NCBI GenBank assembly: GCA_900239685.1
Contig: OENT01000523.1
Location: 39,869-103,868 of the forward strand
DNA: 64,000 nt
Source of the DNA: Rotaria macrura
Taxonomy: Eukaryota; Rotifera; Eurotatoria; Philodinida; Philodinidae
Reading direction: 5' to 3'
The notes below the pieces were generated by a model. The model did no database searches. It saw only the letters and a list, made by a program, of their open reading frames with translations, and had not been told where the DNA came from. Within the stretch, counting starts at the first letter, position 1. Each line of letters begins with the position of its first letter. The position numbers and the translations under genes were made by a program. Positions 12,901 to 24,200 of this stretch are shown here, one piece after another.

Positions 12901-15900
12901 ACAGGGGAAGTTCGACAGACGTCAACGTCTTTTCGTCGAAGGAAAAGATGATTTGATTGAATCTCGCTGGGTGAATATTTCGTTAAACGCGTGTCTTCTT
13001 CCCAACTTCAGCGAATGATGCTCTTGTTGCATTCAACTATTTTAAATGGGACTAAAGAGTGGCAGATATTCAGTTGAAAGTCAACACAGAAGCGAAATCT
13101 AGGCGAGATTCTTCATTTTTCTTGTTGTGAAAATCAGCGTTTTCGGACGAGTCGAAACGAGGAGAAGACCGATGAAAAACGCTAAATCGAATCTCGATCA
13201 TCTATTACTTGACTTCACCACACGGGATGAATCGACCAAACGAACCTGATCGTATTTCACAATCCGCATTTAGGATAACGTTTTACTTTTCGTCATTCGA
13301 TTGTCAACTCGCCCGTTGAAATTCATCACTCTGGTAGAGGTGAACGAAGGACGAAGGTTTCCTATTTCGTTCTTCTGTCTTTGCTGGTCTCATCGTACGT
13401 TCAAAGATGACACATATGTCGATGACGTTTTGTCTTGTACTCATGCTCAGTCGGCACTGACGAGTTCACATTTCTCGAGATGAAACGTCGGCACAACAAC
13501 AGTCAATCGAAAGCACTGAATCCTATCAGAGTTGCAATGACGCACAGCTGCCCCATGGCCATCTATGCTTGTGCACGTGCTAGATTCGTGAAATTTCTAC
13601 GGTAGACTCGAATCTGTTCAACCATAAATCGATGATTTTCACAGACGAGAAGATTCTTTCACTTAGGGTTTCATTCTTTATTTCGATTGTTAGACGTCGC
13701 TCAATAGTTTCTCTGCTATCAAGTTCTAAACTATCGACGTAAAATATATCAGAGTGTAAAAGTTTAAAACAGTTAACTATGTGGTTGATCGTATATTTAA
13801 TGAAAATAACTTTTTATCAGTGACCACACATTTGCGAATTCGTTTATCCTTACATTAGCCATTTATCCTCTTGAAATATTCTCATGCAGAACATGGTAAA
13901 AGGCAGCAGATCCTGTTTCACGTCGATTCTATTCACTATTTATACGCGAGATCGAATAAATGAAAATAATCATGCAGAAGATTTTCTTAAAGCCATACTA
14001 AAGACGTTGACCCAACTAGAAATGCTCGTCGAGAAAGAGACAAACTCTGTGAATAATAAAGCGAACGACTGAGAATACTTCGACTCTTGTTTGAAAGAAG
14101 GCGTCGATGCTAAAAGAGACTTAACCGAAATGACTTTTCCAACTGATATCTGTTTTATCCTCACTAAAGTTTCTAAGCGAGACTTTGTTTGCTTTCTAAT
14201 TGGCTAAAAGTCCTGCTCGTGCATCCTCGTTCAACTTGTGTCGAATCGAAAGAAAGTTCTCCGTTTCGAATTGCTTACAATGGCATTTTCTTCCGTCTCC
14301 TATCGACAATAAGCAATCACTTCATCTCCTATTCTTCGTTTAATATCATCGTAGAGAAAATCGATGTCGCGAGAAACGACCAGGAGTTTATCGTTTGGAA
14401 AAAGGAACTTTGCTCGTCGCATCTCAGCGCGAGAATCAATCAAATCAATTTGTTTGCCTTTGAAAATTGCACAAATCGTCATTGGTCTAAATTTGAAATA
14501 AAATCACGAGGCGTCTTGGTTTCTGAATTTCAACGAATTGAAATTTCGAATCAAATAAGAACACTTCGAAGATTTTCTAAACGTTCATCTTCAAGTTTTT
14601 TTTGTAAATCTGACAGAATTCGTTTTCCTAAAAGAACGAAGTCGAACCTTTCAATAAGTGCATTGAGTGCTTGAAAACATTTGGCGTTTCTCGGCGGCCA
14701 TGGACTTGACTTGCGGAGAACAGCATACGGATCATTACTCGACGATATGTCTTTGTTCGGGTCTTTTTCTCCATATGGATTGACGTGCCAAATGAGCATT
14801 TTCGATGGATCGATCCTATTGACGAAACGACAAACAAAGACCGATGAAAAGAGACGAACGAATGAATCAAGCGAGAAAGAAAACGAATAAACAAACTTCT
14901 TCTCTGGAATCATGTATTTCGAATTGAGAGCGTCCGCTTTTTCTTTGTAATCCAAATAAGTTCCCCGGAACATGGCACAAATGGAAAGAGCATCTTTCAG
15001 CGTCATCGACGACTAGTTGAACAAAGAAAAAGAATGACAGAAACAATGTCGTTTTAGTTCTAAACGTCTAAACGAACGTTATTTGTCTTCGCCGAGATGT
15101 TATTGGCTATGATTTGTTTAGCTCGCAGGACGATTTCGGAAGAGACGACTTCTAATAGTTGGCTGAATTTATCCTTCTGATGATAATAACTAAACGCAGC
15201 GAAGAAGACCGGTGAGATTTCGTCTCGCAAAAAACAAAAGCATACTGTGAATGTTGCCAAATGAGATAAAGAGTGTGCATTAACGACGGTAGATATGACA
15301 ATATCTCATTCAGGCTGTTTGAGTTGTTTATTTGAAATATCCATGGTGACAATGTACTCACGAATGACAAATTTCGTTCGGCATGCGACACGGCCTTTGA
15401 ATCAGTTCGCAATTTAAAACAAAATTCGAAAGAGAACGTTTCTTTGTCTTTTCTCGTAAACCTACCCGAGTTATTTCGAGTTTAATGTCCAAGAAAGAAG
15501 CTAAATAGGGTGAGCGATTTCTCGCTAAATTCTTGAGAACATCTTGAACGAATGGCGAGTCAAGTTGCACAAGTAAATTATTCAATTTATTGATTCTCGA
15601 CGTCCACAATTGAACTTGATCTTTGATCGAGTTCGTCTCTCGAGCATAAAACGAAGGCTTCAATTCTTCCTGAAGCAATTGCTAAAACAAATTCCTCGCT
15701 CATTTTCTTTTCTGCTCGACTTGACTAAGTTAAAAACGAACTTTTATCTGTTTGCTCCAATTGGTGAGAGTGTTTTCGAGGATCGACAAAATCGCCTGCT
15801 GTCGTTCTGGCTCTTGCTGTGATATATGTGCAAGAATGTTAAATGCAGGTAATGGAAGTACGATCGACTCGGCTTGGATTGTATGTGTGGCTGCCGTTTG

Positions 15901-16465
15901 ATTAAGTAGCCGATGGAATAAATCCAAGAAACGATCTTTCTCGGCATCAGACACCAGCAGATTACAACATAACAATGGAAGATAAACATCCCGACTGATT
16001 ATATCCATGTAATGGACGGCTTCCTTCGGGTACAGTTCAATCAATGCAACGTCTTTTTCTATTAGAAAAACAGCTCATTTTCAACATTAACAAGAGCAAC
16101 AAGCGTCACGAAAACAAACCGAGATTTTCTCGTGTTAATTTGTTGGCGAGATTGGTCTTGACGAAAAGAACGACGCGTTGATAGGAATTGAAATCGACGG
16201 GAATCGAGTTGAGCGCGGCAAGATGAGACGACGACTGAGACAATATGTATAAATGTGTGACATCTTCATTTTCCAAGAATTGTTCGATACTTAAACTGAT
16301 TAGAAAAGGAAATATTTGTATCAGAAAAAAGAAAACCATTGCGAGAGTAAATCAAACGAACCGATTGTCGTCGTTTTGAATCAATTGACTGAGAGCATCT
16401 CGTTTCGGCTCGAGTGTTCCGATGAGACGAGATTCTATCCACTGATAGCGAGAATCTTTTTCCAT
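930..16465 (-). CDS. Axonemal outer-arm dynein heavy chain, N-terminal part (partial)
   Basis: Ciliary motor subunit of the DNAH9/11/17 (beta-type) group. Only the tail and start of the linker, roughly 1,550 residues, lie in the window; the AAA ring is off the left edge. Exons: 16465-16362, 16295-16120, 16058-15742, 15681-15466, 15394-15236, 15176-15078, 15012-14897, 14815-about 14575, 14486-14409, 12733-12119, 9895-9817, 5694-5516, 5458-5347, 5282-5056, 4981-4903, 4840-4299, 4078-3934, 3868-3728, 2169-1568, 1512-1341, 1287-1134, 1060-930. Nearly all joins are GT-AG with matching phase, and the product follows human DNAH9 in order. Landmarks are PLLQEFENEM (near 3970), WIRIDLKPIKQIL (3868 exon), RFELMRRTLSLLKAY (2169 exon) and RTRHWKQLIRLTG (1287 exon), the last being the conserved RERHW linker motif. 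The start ATG at 16465 gives a short N-terminus ahead of the tail domain. The join 14575/14486 is out of phase in my reading; an A8 homopolymer or a missed exon may explain it. Confidence 0.9.
2170..3727 (-). other. 1.56 kb dynein intron
   Basis: Donor at 3727-3726 and acceptor ending at 2170 join two phase-0 exons. A short plus-strand open frame at 3360-3581 and an overlapping minus-strand one show no family features. I see no transposon ends inside. Confidence 0.6.
5695..9816 (-). other. 4.1 kb dynein intron with decayed coding-like patches
   Basis: The intron lies between the 79-nt exon (9895-9817, donor GTACGT) and the exon starting at 5694. Plus-strand patches at about 6950-8000 look protein-like but are broken by stops and frame changes. 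One example is the open frame 7321-7551; another is a run around 7800-7910 reading ISYETG-like and NLADMTTRWN-like in different frames. I cannot assign them to a family. A short minus-strand segment at 5702-5785 has a good donor but is not needed for the dynein reading frame. Confidence 0.45.
9896..12118 (-). other. 2.2 kb dynein intron
   Basis: Donor GTTAGT at 12118 and acceptor ending at 9896. Nothing recognisable is inside; the short plus-strand open frame at 11018-11227 has no family features. Confidence 0.5.
12734..14408 (-). other. 1.7 kb dynein intron
   Basis: Donor GTTCCT at 14408 and acceptor ending at 12734. This is the only pairing I found that keeps frame between the flanking exons. 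The family alignment suggests about 20 residues may be missing here, so a small unseen exon is possible near 13.9-14.2 kb. Otherwise I see nothing in it. Confidence 0.4.
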
Positions 16466-17900
16466 GGCGAGGTTTTTCTCCTTGCTCCAATATTAATTTG
16501 AAACGAATGAGAAAGAGAACAGCGACGCCATTCGCATTTGTTTGTATAGTCAAGTCACCATCGATTGCCTCTCTTCCTTTTCAATTGATCGTTTTCTTTT
16601 TCTGTCGACTAGCAAGATGGAGTTACTTGTCCTTGTTCTCACAAATCAATCAACAGCTATTCATGTACTTCATCATCGTATTTCCTTCTTTTTCTTATCA
16701 ACCTCTTTCATCTGGAGGTATGCGGGCTAAACGTGTTTCCTATCCTGCGCCTCGGTAAAGACGAATTTTTCCCTCTCGCCCACCCCACCCTGTCCAACTT
16801 CTACAATTCATCATCCTTGTTCTCGTTCTACCATGAAGAGTAGGGTCAGAGTAACCTGTACATCTCTAGCGTCCATGCCCATTCCAGACGTCTCAGTCAT
16901 CTTGAATACAAGAAAGATCAAATCAGATGAAATACTTAACTAAGACCCAGTACAATAACTAAGTAGCACTCTGCTTTCCGGTTTTCCCCTCATTTTCTCA
17001 CCTAGAAAACTTGTCTAAATCTATTGGAAACGACCGATGCGTTTTGCCTTGGACCACTTCGTTATGAGTAAACATTTAGGAATCAATCGACCAATCTCGT
17101 TCTGTTAGCTTGTAAAACTGAGCTTCACCTACACTCGGACGACAACTGATGGTTTCTGGCGTGCCAATAGGCGGGAAAATGCGACAAATTCAAAAATCGT
17201 ACTACGAGGAAACCCAAGATATAGATAGTAATTAGAATTACCCTAGGAAAGAACAAAGAGATACGTATCGCGCTCCTACGCTTCAACGGAGATTTTTGCA
17301 AGACTTGTAAAATCAAAGTTTTTTGAGAACAACAATTGTTTTTCGTGACAGACGGCTCGGGAAAGAATCGATCTAACGTCACTAAATCTGATTGTTAAAT
17401 GAATCGAATCGAATATATTCGTCAATTCATACTTTGCTCTCACGAAGCAAGTAGAAATGACAAAATCAATAAAGTTGACTAAAATTAGCTGCGTTGTTTT
17501 TCGTGGGACTTGATGAAGGGCTCCATCGAAATATTTACGTTACAGTAAATTTCGAGTGGAAAGAATTCGTCGATATTTTCATGCGAAGTCAATTGAGATT
17601 AGACGGTGAAATATTTGGTCGCATGTTTGATGTTAAAGGCAATTGTCATCGTTAAAAGGGAGCATCTACGCCCATGACAAGCCTCTAGTGAGACTCAACG
17701 GTGAGAAAGAAAAGGAGGAGTCGCTCATCGTCCGTGCGATATTAGCCCCGTTGAAAGGCAGATTGATGCATATGTATGTCGATTGAAATGATAGGTTGTC
17801 TTTTCTTTCAATCAGCGTTTAGAGTTTGTTCGCAAAAGAGACGAAAATGAGTAAGCAGCAGTGACGCATGATAGATCAATGAAGCGTTGCATTTTGTGTG
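16466..17900. other. Intergenic region between divergent genes
   Basis: This separates the start of the leftward dynein gene (16465) from the rightward small membrane-protein gene (17901), so it must carry both promoters. I see no clear TATA box, repeat or RNA gene. Short open frames here have no recognisable features. Confidence 0.4.
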
Positions 17901-18436
17901 ATGTTTGCTGAAGCAATAGCTCCCGTCATTGGAGCTCTGTTCGTGAGTTTCAGCTTAATTAATTTATCGTCGAACATAAATCCTTCTCTTCACTCGTACA
18001 TGGTATTTATTTGAGAATTTTCAAAGAAAAACTTTTCTCTATTTAAAACGCTTCAATTTTATTAGCACGAACTCCTTCGGCAGGTCCAAGAAAATGTTCC
18101 TATTAAATTTGTTCGAGACGCGTCGCTGAACCAAGTTAAAACGATATTCTCCATGTATCTTCTTCTGTCTGGCTTTGTTCTTTATTTTTGTCGAGGTTCG
18201 TTCGTCTATTGTTGTTCAATGAAAATCAAAACTAAATCGTTTTCCTTCGTCTCGCTTTAGGGATAAAACGTTTGGTCATCGTCATTCCGCTGTCAGTCTT
18301 GTTGATCTATTTCATAAAACTGGCAATTGTGTTCGGTTTAAACATGCCGAATGTCCCCATTTACCTCTTTCTTTTGGTTTCGATGATCGTTATTCTCTTT
18401 CACGACTGCGCTCAATTCGACGAGCTTCAAAACTAA
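17901..18436 (+). CDS. Small multi-pass membrane protein, 115 aa, unrecognised
   Basis: Three exons: 17901-17942, 18066-18195 and 18261-18436. Both introns are GT-AG and phases match, giving 115 residues ending in FDELQN. Seen: a short N-terminus MFAEAIAPVIGALF, a polar stretch with HELLRQVQENVPIKFVRD, then three hydrophobic segments. These are around FSMYLLLSGFVLYF, LVIVIPLSVLLIYF-like and IYLFLLVSMIVILF, with basic GIKR between the first two. This suggests a small three-helix membrane protein. I do not recognise the family. Its stop codon (18434-18436) directly abuts the stop codon of the opposite-strand 14-3-3-like gene at 18437-18439, so the two transcripts must overlap in their 3' ends. 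Splice signals and an intact frame support a real gene. Confidence 0.6.
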
Positions 18437-19184
18437 TTAAAACTTCGTTTTTTCGATGTGTTTTGAAAGAGACTTTATTCGATTTAGCTCATATTCACAT
18501 TCGAGTTTCGTCTCGTCGAGGTCGAGAAAAGTGCTAACGGCAGTGCCAAGTAGATCTTTTGCTAAGCCATATTCTTCTGTCAATAAAACAAACACCTAAA
18601 AACGAACAACCAGTCAACGTTTGATATTTAATGGGGAATCGCAACGAAATTCTATCGACTACTAGTGCTTTATTGTATATTACGGACAGATACGTTCGAC
18701 GGAACGAATTCTGTTGGCAAAGTTCCAATGATTGATTGTAAATGTTCAACGATGAATGCATGTGTTCGAGTTTCTTCTCCGATTTCGACGATTGACCCAC
18801 CAACAAGTGAATATCACCTTTGATTTTAAGGCACGAGGCACGAACGTGCGGCGACATCGAGCATTTCGACAAGTACGCGTCAATCAAGAAGAGTATTTTG
18901 CTCGAATAAATGTTGATTTCGCTTAAAATCGATTCGATGTAAAGTTTAATCGATCGTCTTGTTAGAAAATCCTCGGTTCGAACTAGAAGACGATTTAAGG
19001 CCAACCATGAATTGAGTCGGGTTTCAACGACATTCATCGAAACCAGGCAAACAACTTGCTCTTCCTCCCAATTAAGATTCATTTCATAATTAGACTCGGC
19101 CATGTTCAAGTAAATCAATTCAAAGCCTTCGTCACACCGGTTCGCCAAATAACAAAGTGACGCTCGAGCAAACATTTCCCCCAT
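18437..19184 (-). CDS. Highly divergent 14-3-3-like protein, 226 aa
   Basis: Two exons, 19184-18663 and 18595-18437, joined in phase 0 (GTAGTC donor, TTTTAG acceptor). 14-3-3 proteins are all-helical dimers that bind phosphoserine peptides. The order of helices fits the family: EEEQVVCLVSMNVVETRLNSW (residues 40-60) matches the conserved EE..LLSVAYKNVVGARRSSW block, ILFLIDAYL (97-105) matches LELLDKYL, and CLKIKGD (118-124) matches YLKMKGD. The last exon (VFVLLTEEYGLAKDLL) matches the VFYYEI...A..LAK region. Length is normal (family about 245). The basic phosphate pocket is lost: zeta K49 aligns with M50, R56 with L57, R127 with L127 and Y128 with L128. An intact frame and conserved splicing argue against a pseudogene. 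Phospho-independent binding is inferred only. TPR-like proteins are the alternative reading. Confidence 0.72.
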
Positions 19185-21226
19185 GAATGACGAGCGCTTT
19201 TATCCTCCTTTCTCAAACAAACAAAAAAATCAACTTTGTTTTCAAATTTCGTTCATCATTATTCTTCTTGACTACGCCACTTTTCAACGAAACTCTCATT
19301 CTTAGTAGAAATATTTATTAGTCGTGTTTATTTAGATTTTTCAACAAACTTCATTTGTTTATCGGGGAAACATAAACAGCTCACGCTGGCTCATCAATCA
19401 TCTTTCTGTTCAATCGTTCATTACGCTGCATAATACGACGAAAGACAATCACTGGGGAAATGTGGCGTCTCAAGGTTCTCGGTAGTGTGACGTTACCATC
19501 GTAGTTCTTGATCATTCGGGTAGAACAGTTTCACGGGCTCAACCAATGGTCTATGTCTCATTATCGGACGAATTAACGATGTACAACTCAGTTGATTCTC
19601 ACACTTCTGATGTTCTTTTCTAATGTGCAGCACGAAACGTGCATCAGGATGAAGAGATCAATGACGGTTCGTTGAAGCTAGTCGATCTTTTTCTCGCCGA
19701 TCGAAGTTAATCTCACCCTCGGACGCGTTGTATTCGAGACAAGGTTCAACTTTTTCTCGAGACAAAATCATACTTTTAACAGAAATAAAACTCTTTCAAA
19801 GAAAAGTCCACACTCTGGCATCTTTCAATGATTGTCGATGGACAAAGTCAACTCTGAGGTGATTCGTTTATGCGAAACTCGAAAGAACGGCAAACTTTGA
19901 ACATAAGAAAACTTTCTCTATTTCTGTTTAATACTTTCTCAAGTCTAACTCGAGGATCAGAGTCGGTCGAGTTGTCTTTTTTGATCGATAATTCGAGTCG
20001 CCATCACTCCGACTTTGCTTCGAATTCGCTCATCAGTCACCGACGCGATAGACAGCGAACATCGGACTACGACAATCGAAATCATCAATGAGATGCTCAT
20101 CTATGACTATTCTAATGCACGATGTCTCCTATTTGGGCACCATCGACGCCACGGCTACTTCATCTATTCACCCAGAGTTTTTCAATCGAATCACGATCAA
20201 CGTAAACATTTTCGTCTCGGCTTTCACACGTTACAGACGGATGTCTTCGAACACAAATCGTCAATTCTATTTTCTATTAGTATCAACAAGCTCAAGACAC
20301 TGCGTGTATAAGACTCATGATAAACTTATCCTATTCTCCGTCTTGGAGGTCAACTGATTTATGTCGATAAACTAATAACTCGTCAATGCTGTGCATCGAT
20401 CCATTCGAGAAATCTGTTGTTAGCGAAAAATAACTAAGAGGATTGGTTTTACTCATGCAAACTTCTAAGAATAAGCACACGAATTGATCTTTAATGAACA
20501 GATTTCTCTTTATGTTGACATTGAATTTCGAAGTTTGTGTTTGAATTATTTCGGGAAGTCGTTTTTGTTGACGAAATACGATTCTATTCCGCTAATTTGC
20601 AACGAATATACTCGATTCTTATATTGACACTCGATCAGAGGAAAACCAGTCGGACTCGGAGAAGCAACTCACCCGTCTCTCTAATGACTTTCTTAAACCA
20701 AGATGAGAATCACAAGCATATTCCAGGAAGATCAAGACAAGCCAACATTGGAATTAAATATGAACGGGTCTACACGGCTGATCTTTTTATTTTTAGTTCA
20801 GTTTTCTCTCAGAAAATACCTGCTCCTGCTCGCATAAGAAATCGATTTCCACCATTGGAGTAAGACCTCGAGCGAGCCAACTGTTACGACCAATGCAGTA
20901 GAACTACAGAACAACGTTTTCGAAGACTTCTATAAATCAGTGGAATATTCGCGAAAAACTTTGTCTTTCGTTTCAGGGATAACTTCGAGACATATGGTGA
21001 AGTGGCGTGACCGACACTTGTGATCCGTGTGCTCGTCTCTAATCGTGTTTAATTTTGAGGTTGCACTTCCGTCTATGTCAGCAGGAGAAGTTAACATTGA
21101 TAAACGAACAAGATCTGAGAGGAAACTGTCGCTCTTGTTTAGAATGAAAGCATGAGGAAGACGAATAACTGTTAAAATAGTAAAAACGGATAAAAAACAT
21201 TTATTTGATGAAACGTAAACAAAGGT
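19185..21226. other. Intergenic, no gene recognised
   Basis: This lies between the 14-3-3-like start (19184) and the TRIP13 stop (21227), both on the minus strand. Several plus-strand open frames (for example 20015-20311, 20537-20863) overlap each other, lack family features and look like chance frames in TCGA-rich DNA. The 14-3-3-like promoter must be near the left end. Confidence 0.4.
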
Positions 21227-24200
21227 TCATTGATTGTTAAACTGCTGTAAATAATTATTTGTATTTTTATGGTAAACTAGTTGTTGATGCATAGCTTTGA
21301 AAAGTTGTTCGGGATGAATACAATGATCGATCTGTTGAATGTGTGAGAAAGCGATCATCGGCAGCTTTCTCAGTGTCCTCCCGCTGAGCCCCTGACTCAG
21401 CTTGGCTAAATTGCACAGTTTATCTTTCAATTCTTCGGGTTGAAATTTGGACTGGATTAAATTTTTCTCGATTAATTCATGGAAACAAGCTCGGTATATG
21501 TTATACGTTGTTTTGATCGACGGTGGCCCGATGAACAGTATCAAGTCCGATCGATCAATCAAGGCCTGATCGATGATTTCAATTAAATTCGATGTCGTTA
21601 GTATAAGAATATTTGAATATGACTTTAACCGGTCGATCTGTGTTAGCAGCGTGTTAACGACGCGCAACATGTCCGACGGCTCATTCGACGACAATGACGA
21701 CACGCGTGAGAGAGACAAAGATTCAATTTCGTCGATTAGAATAATAACGAATGTCAACGGATCGTAACAGATTCGAGTTATGTCGTCGAAGAATCTTGAC
21801 AGATTGTGCGAAGATTCTGAGAACCACTTCGAGAACAACGAGCCGGCATTTAATTCATAGAAATAAAATCTATTGAACAGTTCTCTCATTCGAATTGACA
21901 CCTTTTGAGCCAAACCTTTGCATAATGTTGTTTTACCACAACCTAAACATCTCGATTTCATTCACCAAGTCAACATGTAACCGGCAACTTCAGTTCGGTC
22001 TAGTCAACTCCTTGCATTCGTTTAGTTCAAATTAAACCATTAAGCATACTTCGGCATTAAATTTGATTCCTCGTTTTTCATCTTCCTATGGACATTCTGC
22101 TGCTCGGGCATCGGGCGAACGGTATTCTACACCCGTAAACAACGCTCGAGAATGAGTGAGTCTCAATGTGGATGTCGTCATCCTCTTAGGGTCACTTTTA
22201 ACGACAATCTTCGTATCCCACATCTTTTTGTTTTCTTCGACGTCTTCATCCAAACAGACTTCTACACACATTTGACAACTAACAGAAATCGACTTAATTC
22301 AGAGCAGTTGAACATCACAGACAGAGACATCTATCCACATGCTACTGACTTCAAAGGTCATCTTCATATTATTCAAGTCACACTTTCATCCGTGGAACCC
22401 GAATTCCTCAAAAGAACTTCTCCTTGTACTTGTAGTCAACTTTCTGCCAAACAAATACTTTTCCCCTTCAGTTTTACACGATTTGTATGCAGTCTGATAA
22501 CTGATCAGAGCTTTACGATAGGCCTTCTTTCTATTTATTCCTTCAGTCTCAATTTCATCCACTGTCAACTCGCTCGTTAATCTGCTCGGGTTCAACAGTG
22601 TCTCTTCATGGTTTAACCATTGACCAGTCGTTTCTCTGCTAGTCCTCACTTCCTTGCACATTCGATAAAATTCTTTCCCCTTGTGATCTCGCTGATTCAT
22701 GCTGATTTTTATTTGAGGAAACGTTCGATGTTTGTTTTTCATTCCGAAAAATTTTTAATCAAACCGAAACGAACATTTTTTGTTGAACTAAGAACGAGAA
22801 TTACAAGTTCTTCGAATAGCACAGCCAAAAGACATGCGATCTTCTAAGTAGACTTATTTGGGGGAAAATCGAAATTGAGCTTCTTGCACGTCGGGTGTTG
22901 TTCTTCGTGTGTTCCTACTGTCATCGATCACGACTCGATTCTATTTGATTAGGTGGGAGTTTCCTCACACATCTTTTTCTTGTCCACCAAGAAAACGTCT
23001 GTCTATCGTACAGTCAAATAGAAATTTTCAGAGCACGGATATAAACTTCGGATTTCTCGTGTCCGATTATGTCTTATCAAACTTTCTGAATTGCCTTTAT
23101 AGAAGAGGACTTCGAACTGTGTCCATCCTGATCGACTTACAATCAACGACAGAAACAAACTTATTTTATTTTTGTGATCCGTTGGTCACTCGAGAGAACA
23201 AGATAATAATACAACATCTTCTAGGGAACAGTCGCCGCCGTTGTGCAAAACAGACATCACTGATGCAGAAGCTCTCTGCCTGCACTTGCTCATCGAATTA
23301 ACTTATCGAAAATCGACATAGAAACTCGATTGGCATTCGGGTTGCTCAAATGGAAATAAATAGAACTCGGTTCTTCTTTCCAGCATGATATTTCTGGGAA
23401 ACAACGGTGATTGTTTTGTGGGGCGAGCAAGATCCATGTATACACGGTTCTATTCTTGATACCAGCAAAACTTTCAATATGACCGATCGAAACTGATTGA
23501 CCCATTGCAGGAGTGTCATTATTCGAGCGGAAAAAGCACTTCGATTTCAAGTAACTCGTTCTCTAACATTCTTCAGGCGTCACTTTTTGAAGTATTCCAT
23601 GGAAATACTCAACAACCTGTTTCATTCGAAACTTAAATACGATACGACTAGTCTGATTCTCCTTGATGTCGGCGAGTAAAAAGTCTATCTACTCTAGTGT
23701 AGTGTCATCGATGACTATTCGAATAACAGGAAAATCAGACTTAACTCATTTCAGATGGCTGCTTTTGCAATGTTCATATCATACATTTTAAACTTTAGAA
23801 ACAGGTCTTTTCGAGTACTTCCCTGACCATTCGCCTTCCACAAGGTTGTTGTCACATTGACTTTGAGTGTCTTCGGCGAAAGTCACGTCTGTTTTCACCG
23901 AAAAATAGTCATGAGAACTGTTAAGTGTCGGCTAAGGAGATTCTCCACACGCGCCATTCTCATCGCAGGCAGGACCAGCAATTATCCATTTCAAAATTAA
24001 AGAATATTCTTGGATCGTTTCTTATTTGATCTATACTTTTTAGTTTTCGTTCATCGACATAAAAACAGTTCTCCATTAGTTTCAGCTAAGCCGATCTCTC
24101 CTCGCCTGTTCGCTCACGACTCGGTAAGATTTAAGTTGACGTTCGTAGATCCCCTTGATGACTTTGAATGAGTTGGAAAATCTTTTTTCATGCGATTGCT

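Noticed and set aside
14189-14674. 161-codon plus-strand open frame
   Set aside because: It is the antisense shadow of dynein exons on the minus strand.
22152-22580. 142-codon plus-strand open frame in the TRIP13 intron
   Set aside because: No family features and it overlaps a more protein-like frame on the other strand.
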